Shown here one piece after another: positions 8,703 to 14,281 of a stretch of DNA of 64,000 bases. The number at the start of each line of letters is the position of its first letter. Position 1 is the first letter of the stretch. A program made the position numbers and the translations under genes. Origin of the DNA: Bacteroidota bacterium. Lineage in GTDB: Bacteria > Bacteroidota > Bacteroidia > CAILMK01 > JACPUW01. The DNA is taken from contig JACPUW010000007.1 of the NCBI GenBank assembly GCA_016192035.1, positions 1 to 64,000 on the forward strand, given 5' to 3'. The notes beneath the pieces were generated by a model. The model saw only the letters and a list, made by a program, of their open reading frames with translations. It did not search any database and had not been told where the DNA came from.

Positions 8703-9263
8703 ATGTTGTACGTTCTGATAATATGTATCGGAACGATAATTCATGAAATGGGACACTTTACTGTTGCCCATTTCATTTATGCTAACCCAAAGCTACACTA
8801 CTCAAGCTGTGACTGGCATCCGACAGAGGACCAAGTTGGTGGAGTACATGAAATCGTTTTTCATATGGGTGGAATACTATTGCCAACAGTTCTTTCCACA
8901 ATTGCTACCGTTTTGTTGTTGGTAAAAAAGACTTTCAATCCAACTCAATTTCATCTATTGGTAATTGCTGGCACTCTATCATTTCGAAGTTTTTTCATAA
9001 TAACGTTGTTCATTATTAATTCCTTGGGATTAAGCCAACACAATTCATACGATGAAGCTAAACTCAATATTTTGCTAGAACTACCTAATGGCTTTATTGA
9101 AGTGTTATCGGCAATATACAGTATAATGATACTCTTTGCTTTGCTGTTTTTGTTGCATAAAAACGGTCATAATCTGTTAAGATATTTATCTAGAATGGCA
9201 GCAGGAATATTGATTGGGTTTTTTCTTTGGTTTAAAATTCTTGGCCCAGTAATCCTGCCTTAA
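8703..9263 (+). CDS. Membrane protein with HExxH motif (M50-like)
   Basis: This 186-residue protein is almost entirely hydrophobic, with about five or six membrane segments. The first helix contains HEMGH (about residues 14-18), the zinc-binding signature of intramembrane M50-type metalloproteases. The second canonical motif of site-2 proteases (an LDG or NPDG segment) is not evident, so catalytic activity is unproven. A TTG at 8682 directly after the lipoprotein stop is an alternative start, giving 193 residues. AT-rich like its partner lipoprotein gene upstream; the two probably form an operon. The substrate is unknown. Confidence 0.7.
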   Translation: MLYVLIICIGTIIHEMGHFTVAHFIYANPKLHYSSCDWHPTEDQVGGVHEIVFHMGGILLPTVLSTIATVLLLVKKTFNPTQFHLLVIAGTLSFRSFFIITLFIINSLGLSQHNSYDEAKLNILLELPNGFIEVLSAIYSIMILFALLFLLHKNGHNLLRYLSRMAAGILIGFFLWFKILGPVILP

Positions 9264-9319
9264 TTCCCTATACTTCTTCCCTGATAAAAGTGGAAGTATC
9301 GCCACTTAGTATGCTGGCC

Positions 9320-9375
9320 CAGCCACCGCCGCAACCCATTGTTAATCTGCTGCAAACAACCCCGAAAGGGACTTT
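9320..9375. repeat. Degenerate interspersed repeat copy B
   Basis: CCACCGCCGCAACCC (9323-9337) and CCCCGAAAGGG (9360-9370) match the blocks of copies A and C in the same order as in C. It lies just outside the left end of the integrative element. The rest of 9264-9428 shows nothing I can name. Confidence 0.5.
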
Positions 9376-9428
9376 ATTGTATTTAGTAATGGCTTGAAAA
9401 ACAGAAATATACAATGGTGTAAAATTTA

Positions 9429-9449
9429 AGGGGACGGAATAGGGGACGG
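9429..9449. repeat. Left 21-bp direct repeat (putative attL or integrase arm site)
   Basis: Two GGGGACGG octamers separated by AATA, preceded by A. The identical 21 bp recurs at 13991-14011, just upstream of the integrase gene, and the flanks of the two copies differ. This is what is expected of a core-site duplication flanking an integrated element, although the internal octamer repeat could also be arm-type binding sites for the integrase. Confidence 0.65.
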
Positions 9450-9478
9450 AATGGGAATGAAAAGTGCTTCGTTATCGG

Positions 9479-9718
9479 TCAAAGGTCTGACCCGAACGGC
9501 TCGTTTTCGCGGTAGTCCACCTGCTCCACCTTGGGCAGGGCATAGGGCAGCAACTTCACGATAATTTCCAGCCTGTCCCTTGGCTCCAGCCCCGCCAAGT
9601 ACCCACCCAAATTTTCCAGCTCATTGTACAGGGCATCCTTCAGGGCAACCCTTAGTTCCTTGGTTACCCTGTTGGGCGTTCCTATTTGCCTTCCTCCTGT
9701 TTTAGTCCTTTGTGCCAT
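9479..9718 (-). CDS. Small GRxxGTPN-motif protein (terminase-small-subunit-like)
   Basis: This 79-residue protein opens with a basic GGRQIGTPNRVTKELR segment, which is seen in small proteins of Bacteroidota mobile elements and resembles the N-terminal DNA-binding part of some small terminase or DUF5681 proteins. The rest (LEPRDRLEIIVKLLPYALPKV) is helical. The ATG at 9718 lies inside the end of the preceding small gene, a 37-bp overlap in another frame. Function is not established; DNA binding is inferred from the basic motif. It is the last gene before the left direct repeat. Confidence 0.62.
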   Translation of the reverse strand: MAQRTKTGGRQIGTPNRVTKELRVALKDALYNELENLGGYLAGLEPRDRLEIIVKLLPYALPKVEQVDYRENEPFGSDL

Positions 9719-9855
9719 AGTTCTGCCGTTTTCTTTATCCTTTCACGCCTGGGCAAGTGCCCCAGCATATTGTAGTAATACATCACGCTGCCAACCGCTG
9801 GTTCGCCCAGTGGGTTCGCTTTTTTTAGTTCCGCTATACTTTCACTCAGGTTCAT
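9682..9855 (-). CDS. Small protein of unknown function (57 aa)
   Basis: An open frame of 57 codons starts at ATG 9855-9853 (MNLSESIAELKKANPLGEP) and stops with TAG at 9684-9682. The product is charged and helical at both ends, with a central VMYYYNMLGHLPRRERIKK segment. It lies on the same strand as its neighbours, between the tandem repeat array and the 79-residue gene, whose start it overlaps by 37 bp. I do not recognise a family. Support comes from strand, position and plausible amino-acid composition only. Confidence 0.42.
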   Translation of the reverse strand: MNLSESIAELKKANPLGEPAVGSVMYYYNMLGHLPRRERIKKTAELWHKGLKQEEGK

Positions 9856-9962
9856 TGCCTTGCGTTTTTATTCCTTATACCATGGAGTGCGTAAATCTAC
9901 TATTGTCTTTTTTAGATGTTGTCGCGTCCCCATCGTACGGCTCGTACTACTCGTACAGGGTG

Positions 9963-10030
9963 CGAACGGTACGAATGGTACGAATGGTACGAATGGTACG
10001 AATGGTACGAATGGTACGAATGGTACGAAT
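9963..10030. repeat. 9-bp tandem repeat (seven units plus a partial unit)
   Basis: The unit CGAATGGTA is repeated head to tail: a first variant unit (CGAACGGTA) at 9963-9971, six perfect units to 10025, then CGAAT. Further CGTAC-containing variants lie just upstream at about 9936-9958. The array sits directly downstream of the RepA-like ATPase stop codon, between it and the small genes. It could be an iteron-type replication origin for the element, or a simple variable repeat. The FVP-repeat frame it creates on the minus strand is not treated as a gene. Confidence 0.9.
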
Positions 10031-10042
10031 TGGCGTTTTTCT

Positions 10043-11113
10043 TTAGACATTTTCGGTTTCCTTTTTAAGCCATTTCCGTATTGCTCCCTCCGATACCCCA
10101 AATTGTTTTGCAATCTGAATGTTCGATAAGCCTTGTTTTTTCAAGTCCAATGCTTCCCTAGTCCTGCCCTCTTGGTCTTTGTCGGTCAACTGCTTCAGGT
10201 GCTCACGCTCTATGCCGTGGTCAACAAATTCAAACGCAAGGAAATTGACATGCTTATCCAGCCTGCAAACAATTACGTTCTCGGTGTCGTAAATTATTGC
10301 CGTATTGCGGGCTTTAATTTGCTTGATGTACCTTGTATTGTTGCCCGCAGTACTCTGCCCAATAGCGAAACAGCTATCAATGAAATTGAATATCATTTTA
10401 CTGCCCTGCATATCGTTCTGTGAAATGGGGCGGCTTAAATCACGTTTCGGGGTGTGTGCCAGTGCCAATATCGAAAGGCCATATTTACTTTTAAGTGCTT
10501 TCAATTGATGTATCAAGGGCAGGGCATTTTTTGACTGTTCCATTTCTGTTTTTAGGTAGGTAATGTTGTCAATGATTAAGACCTTGGCTCTTGTTGCCAT
10601 TATGCATTTCTCAATACATCGGATAAGGTGTTCTTCAGGGTCGCATCCATTTGGCAAGGCTGCATCTGTGTTTATCGTCCCTCGCCTGAAATTATCATCA
10701 AAACTATAATGATGCTCAAATGTCTTTAGGGCTTCATTCTTTACCGAATACCTTGCTTCAAACTGCTTGGGGTTAAGTTCAAAGTCAAAGTATAATACGG
10801 GCTGCCGTTTGGCTTCCAACTTGAAACCCGGTATTGGTTGACCCTTGCTAATGCTATCCGCAATCTGGACTGACAAAATGGACTTTCCCAAGTTGCTGTC
10901 CGAAAACAAAACGCACAGTTCGCCTTCGTGCCAAAATTCGCTAAAAAGCATTTCGGGGATAGGGCTCGTTTTTGCGAGTTCCAGCCATTCGTTGCCAGTC
11001 TTCACACTGAGAAACTCTAGGGGTTGTCCCGCTATTTCTCGTTTTTGTTGTGGTATTGCATCATAACCTTTAACCATGACAGCAAGATGCGGCGGCAATT
11101 CCCTCCTCATCAT
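10043..11113 (-). CDS. RepA-like AAA/RecA-fold ATPase with C-terminal HTH
   Basis: This 356-residue protein belongs to the AAA_25/RepA-like group of RecA-fold ATPases, many of which act as replicative helicases of plasmids and mobile elements. The Walker A region is SDSNLGKS (Lys77-Ser78), a variant common in the family. Walker B is AKVLIIDN (Asp182). A C-terminal helix-turn-helix (about residues 325-352: KQGLSNIQIAKQFGVSEG) would bind DNA. Two ATG codons open the gene, and the first overlaps the stop of the upstream HTH gene (ATGATG). The 9-bp repeats lie immediately downstream and may be its target, which is inference. Confidence 0.85.
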   Translation of the reverse strand: MMRRELPPHLAVMVKGYDAIPQQKREIAGQPLEFLSVKTGNEWLELAKTSPIPEMLFSEFWHEGELCVLFSDSNLGKSILSVQIADSISKGQPIPGFKLEAKRQPVLYFDFELNPKQFEARYSVKNEALKTFEHHYSFDDNFRRGTINTDAALPNGCDPEEHLIRCIEKCIMATRAKVLIIDNITYLKTEMEQSKNALPLIHQLKALKSKYGLSILALAHTPKRDLSRPISQNDMQGSKMIFNFIDSCFAIGQSTAGNNTRYIKQIKARNTAIIYDTENVIVCRLDKHVNFLAFEFVDHGIEREHLKQLTDKDQEGRTREALDLKKQGLSNIQIAKQFGVSEGAIRKWLKKETENV

Positions 11114-11445
11114 AGTCCCATATCTTTATACATCCTTGCCGGCACAAGTTCTGGGTCGGTAGTGTAGAAGCCTGCCAAGCACCCGGATATGGGGCAGTGC
11201 GCCTTGCCTACCTTTTGTATCATGCCCCTGTCTTCCCAGTAGGCCACATAGCGGCACAAATTGGCGCGTTCTATGCCTGTTTGCCTTGATACCCACAGCA
11301 TGGTACTAGGCATTATGCCAAAGGCCGCAAATACCCTTTTCATTTGTGTGGCGTACGGGTTAGCTTTGCCCCCAGTTGCGCACCGCGTGGCTAAATCTGA
11401 ACATGGGGCGTGGGTGGTTCCCGCCCCTATTTTTTTTTCCTTCAT
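11110..11445 (-). CDS. Small winged-helix-like protein of the element
   Basis: This 111-residue protein has a central segment (MKRVFAAFGIMPSTMLWVSRQTGIERANLCRYVAYWEDRG, here described at about residues 36-75) that reads as a helix-turn-helix or winged-helix fold with a recognition helix around RANLCRYV. Small proteins of this type commonly sit between excisionase and RepA-like genes in Bacteroidota elements. It overlaps both neighbours by four bases (ATGA), so it is translated as part of the element's operon. The precise role is unknown. It may control replication or excision. Confidence 0.62.
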   Translation of the reverse strand: MKEKKIGAGTTHAPCSDLATRCATGGKANPYATQMKRVFAAFGIMPSTMLWVSRQTGIERANLCRYVAYWEDRGMIQKVGKAHCPISGCLAGFYTTDPELVPARMYKDMGL

Positions 11446-11738
11446 GGCCTTTTGTATTTAAGGTTTTTCACTTGCCCAAGTGCCTTGTGGAGTTCAGCGG
11501 TCTTAAACCTAATGCGCCCACCTATGCGAAACTTTTGCAGGGTGCCCTCGTTGCTCCATTTGTCTATGGTCACAAGGCTAACCCCCAGTAGCTTGGCAGC
11601 TTCGTCCCGGGTCATGTACCTAGGCTCCGCAGGTTCGGCTTCGTTCGGCCAGTAGGCTTCAAGTTCTTGCCTTACTGCCGTGGTGAGTAACTGTTTTAAT
11701 TCGTCAACCGTTACGGGTTGAATTAGCAATGCGTTCAT
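11442..11738 (-). CDS. Excisionase-family HTH protein
   Basis: This 98-residue protein carries a MerR/excisionase-type DNA-binding domain at about residues 40-88 (YMTRDEAAKLLGVSLVTIDKW then EGTLQKFRIGGRIRFK). Proteins with this HTH_17 domain act as recombination directionality factors or regulators in integrative elements. An N-terminal helix (TVDELKQLLTTAVRQELEAY) probably dimerises. It is expected to promote excision together with the integrase encoded at 12685-13950. Its stop overlaps the start of the next gene by ATGA. Confidence 0.82.
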   Translation of the reverse strand: MNALLIQPVTVDELKQLLTTAVRQELEAYWPNEAEPAEPRYMTRDEAAKLLGVSLVTIDKWSNEGTLQKFRIGGRIRFKTAELHKALGQVKNLKYKRP

Positions 11739-11815
11739 GTGCTTCTATCGTTATTGAAGCAACGAAATAAAATACTAGTTTATGGGTATTTTTCCCTAAG
11801 AATTCCGTGGGAAAT

Positions 11816-12682
11816 TTATTTTTTTAATCTTTCCGTAATTAGCTCAATTTCAAGTTTTTCAGCGCTTCTAGGTTTGAGCATTTTATCGCGAATATTTTTC
11901 AATCCTTTCCCCAGTCCGCTTACATCACCTATTTTACAAGGTATTTCCATCAAGGCTTTGTGCACTTTTTTTAATAGCACAGCTTCTGGTTTTCTGGCAC
12001 CGTCCTTTCTAGTTAAGTCAACCCCAATTAAGTCAACCCCAAGCCATTCGCATTTTTCCAATGCTATCAATACTCTGAAGCAATCCTTTGGCTTTTTGGC
12101 ATCCCTAAGCTCAGCCAAAACGTTGTCCAATTTCTTTCTCCCTTCATCGTTCAAGAACTCATTAAAGGGAATGTTATTGTTGACTTGTGGCCTGCCCCCC
12201 TCCAGTGTTTCAATCTTTTTCCGCGCCTTCTTGCTTTGTTTAAGCAATTCCCGCGTTTTGGCAATAAGTCGTGCATCGCTAAGTGCCCTGTTTGCAATCT
12301 CCAAATCATTGTACGACACTCGCCCCTTGGGTGTTTTCGCTTCAAAATGCTGCATCCCTACATAATCGGGGCCTATACTGGCCAGCTCCCCGTTGATTAT
12401 TTCAATAACGTCCTGTTTGTCCGTTTTGACCAGTGTATCAGTGAGTTCTTTTATCAGCCTGTTCCTTTGGCTTGTTATGCCGCCTACCAATTCTTGCAGT
12501 GCAAATTCACACCCATTAAAAAACCGCTCAACCGAGTAGCCGCGTTCATCTTTCGCTTCTTTAAACACATCCACAAAATACCCCGCCAAATCGCTTCGGT
12601 TGGATGGTATGAGTATCCCTTTCAATAGTATCTCTAGGTACTCACCGGGTAGCCCACTTGCCGATAATGCGCGCTTTTCCAT
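11816..12682 (-). CDS. Hypothetical protein of the element (288 aa)
   Basis: I do not recognise the family of this 288-residue, mostly helical, lysine- and glutamate-rich protein. It has no signal peptide or membrane segment and a basic stretch LKQSKKARKKIETLEGGRP at about residues 148-166. A near-repeat LGVDLIGVDL comes from a 15-bp direct duplication in the DNA (about 12015-12045). It starts two bases after the integrase stop codon, so the two are cotranscribed. Position beside the integrase suggests a role specific to the element. Nothing shows what that role is. Confidence 0.7.
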   Translation of the reverse strand: MEKRALSASGLPGEYLEILLKGILIPSNRSDLAGYFVDVFKEAKDERGYSVERFFNGCEFALQELVGGITSQRNRLIKELTDTLVKTDKQDVIEIINGELASIGPDYVGMQHFEAKTPKGRVSYNDLEIANRALSDARLIAKTRELLKQSKKARKKIETLEGGRPQVNNNIPFNEFLNDEGRKKLDNVLAELRDAKKPKDCFRVLIALEKCEWLGVDLIGVDLTRKDGARKPEAVLLKKVHKALMEIPCKIGDVSGLGKGLKNIRDKMLKPRSAEKLEIELITERLKK

Positions 12683-12684
12683 AG

Positions 12685-13950
12685 CTATCCTACCACTTTA
12701 AGTTTAGGCCTGAAATACTCGTGCTGCTGCATTATCTCGGCGTGGTCTTCGCTGCCCAGCTTCAGGTAAGATTGAAACACCTTTTCCGAGCTGTGCCCTG
12801 TTATTTTCATAATGGACTGCACGGGCACCTTGGCCTTGTATGCCAGCGTGGCGAACGTGCGGCGTGCCGTGTGCGCGGTCACCAGTTGGCACTTGGGGCG
12901 CAGGGTTTCCCTGCTTGCCCCTGCCTGTGTACGGGTTGTGGCCACTTCATGGGTTATGCCCGCCATTTGTGCCAGCTCCTTTACCCAGCGGTTAAACTCT
13001 TGGTTGCTCGGCACCCGTGGCAGTTTGCCCCCGTGCTTCTTGAGTATTTCCACCGTTTGGTCGTGCAGGGGCACATACACCACTTCCCCGGTCTTTTGGG
13101 TGCGTATCCGTATCACATCGCCCCAACCGGCCTTTATTATCTTGTCAGGGGTCAGTTGCTTCAGGTCGCCAAACCTCAGCCCCGTACGGCAGCCCACCAT
13201 GAAAACGTCCCGCACCCCGTCCAGTTTGCCGTCCCCGCTCAGGTCCAGGCCATAAATCTTGGCCAGCTCATCCTCGGTCAGGTAAACAGAATCCACTTCC
13301 TCCTTCATGACCTTAAACCCCTTGCCCTTGTACGCCAAGTTGTCGTGCAGCCCCTTTTGCCGTGCCACTTCCATAAATACCTTGATGATCTTTACCCTAG
13401 TGCCCACAGTGTTGAGTGCCATTTCCTTTACTTCTTGGCAGTACTTCACAAAGTCAAGGTAAAAGTCCAGGCCTATGTCGGCAAAGCCCAGCGGCCTGCC
13501 CTTGCGCCTATGCACTTCGTATTCCCTTAGGGTGCCAATTGTCGTTACGTAGCTAGCACGGGTGCCCGGTTTCTTGGTTGCCATCTTTTGGTACCCGTCC
13601 GCAAACTCCAGTAGCGTTTGTGCGGCCTTGGCCTGCTTGTGGGTAAACTCCCTGTCCAGGTACAACCGTACCAGCCCAAGGTCAAATGGCAATTTGTTCA
13701 GCGTGGCGTTTGATACCAGTTTGTCAAGGGCATCAACATAGCGTTCCAGTTGGTTGTTCACGGCCTTGTCGCTATTGGTCACCCCATCGGCCTTTAGGTT
13801 TACCCGTTGCTTGGCTTTGTCCCATTTGGACGGGTTGACCTTTTCGCCCGTGGAGTACTTCAGCCGCTTGTTGCCGTCACGTACAATCAGGAAAATGATG
13901 GTATCCGCGTTTGCCCCCGGCTCCTTCAGTACAAAAGAATGTGTTGCCAT
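12685..13950 (-). CDS. Tyrosine recombinase (integrase)
   Basis: This 421-residue site-specific integrase has an N-terminal arm DNA-binding domain (about residues 1-55), a SAM-like core-binding domain (about 105-205) and a C-terminal catalytic domain. The catalytic residues can be placed at Arg255 (GCRTGLRF), Lys286 (RTQKTGEV), His360 and Arg363 (HTARRTFAT), His386 (TGHSS) and the nucleophile Tyr395 (SYLKL). All six are present, so it should be active. It lies 40 bp inside the right direct repeat, the usual place for the integrase of an integrative element. It is the first gene of the element's minus-strand operon. Confidence 0.95.
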   Translation of the reverse strand: MATHSFVLKEPGANADTIIFLIVRDGNKRLKYSTGEKVNPSKWDKAKQRVNLKADGVTNSDKAVNNQLERYVDALDKLVSNATLNKLPFDLGLVRLYLDREFTHKQAKAAQTLLEFADGYQKMATKKPGTRASYVTTIGTLREYEVHRRKGRPLGFADIGLDFYLDFVKYCQEVKEMALNTVGTRVKIIKVFMEVARQKGLHDNLAYKGKGFKVMKEEVDSVYLTEDELAKIYGLDLSGDGKLDGVRDVFMVGCRTGLRFGDLKQLTPDKIIKAGWGDVIRIRTQKTGEVVYVPLHDQTVEILKKHGGKLPRVPSNQEFNRWVKELAQMAGITHEVATTRTQAGASRETLRPKCQLVTAHTARRTFATLAYKAKVPVQSIMKITGHSSEKVFQSYLKLGSEDHAEIMQQHEYFRPKLKVVG

Positions 13951-13990
13951 AAAAAAGTGGTTAAATCTGAATCAGACACAAACATAATAC

Positions 13991-14011
13991 AGGGGACGGA
14001 ATAGGGGACGG
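13991..14011. repeat. Right 21-bp direct repeat (putative attR or integrase arm site)
   Basis: Identical to 9429-9449 over 21 bp, with two GGGGACGG octamers spaced by AATA. It lies 40 bp upstream of the integrase start codon. The sequence diverges from the left copy immediately outside the repeat on both sides. Confidence 0.65.
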
Positions 14012-14128
14012 TTTTGGTTTTTTTTTCTTGTTTTTTCTTATCTTGCCTTATCCCCAAAAACACCCATTCCAACCGTCAAACGCATAAATACAAACAACCT
14101 AGCCACAACTAGGCAAATATAGTTCAAG

Positions 14129-14265
14129 TCCGAAAGGGGTGGCATGATTATAGCCGCCGCCGCAACCCGTGGTGAATGGTACGCCCCGTTCCAAAACCCC
14201 GAAAGTGGTGATATATGATGCACACAACCAACCCATTGGGCTTCGATTGCCCCGCGCCCTAAGCC
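14129..14265. repeat. Degenerate interspersed repeat copy C, in the gene-free stretch 14012-14281
   Basis: It contains TCCGAAAGGGGTGGCAT (14129-14145), CCGCCGCCGCAACCCGTGG (about 14154-14172), GTTCCAAAACCCCGAAAGTGG (about 14188-14208, same blocks as copy A) and a GCCCTAAGCCC block. It is the fullest of the three copies. The minus-strand frame running through it from the porin end is not considered a gene. Between 14012 and 14128 I see only a T-rich stretch. Confidence 0.55.
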
Positions 14266-14281
14266 CTTGGCCATTTGTTCC

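Larger units (their letters stand above)
9429..14011. mobile_element. Compact integrative element (about 4.6 kb)
   Basis: The element is bounded by identical 21-bp direct repeats and carries, all on the minus strand: tyrosine integrase, a 288-residue unknown protein, an excisionase-like HTH protein, a second HTH-like protein, a RepA-like ATPase, a 9-bp tandem repeat array, and two overlapping small genes. The last encodes a terminase-small-subunit-like or DUF5681-like protein. Several junctions are ATGA overlaps, so most genes form one operon. I see no relaxase, conjugation or capsid gene, so it would depend on a helper element or phage for transfer. It sits between an AT-rich gene pair and the porin gene, with no tRNA at either end. 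Confidence 0.72.

Noticed and set aside
9963-10030. CRISPR array
   Set aside because: The repeats are 9-bp direct tandem units without spacers, and no cas genes are present in the window.
9868-10129. Open frames across the 9-bp tandem repeat (FVPFVPF on minus, GTNGTNGTN on plus)
   Set aside because: They exist because the repeat unit is a multiple of three and lacks stops in several frames. Neither has a plausible start context or sequence outside the repeat.
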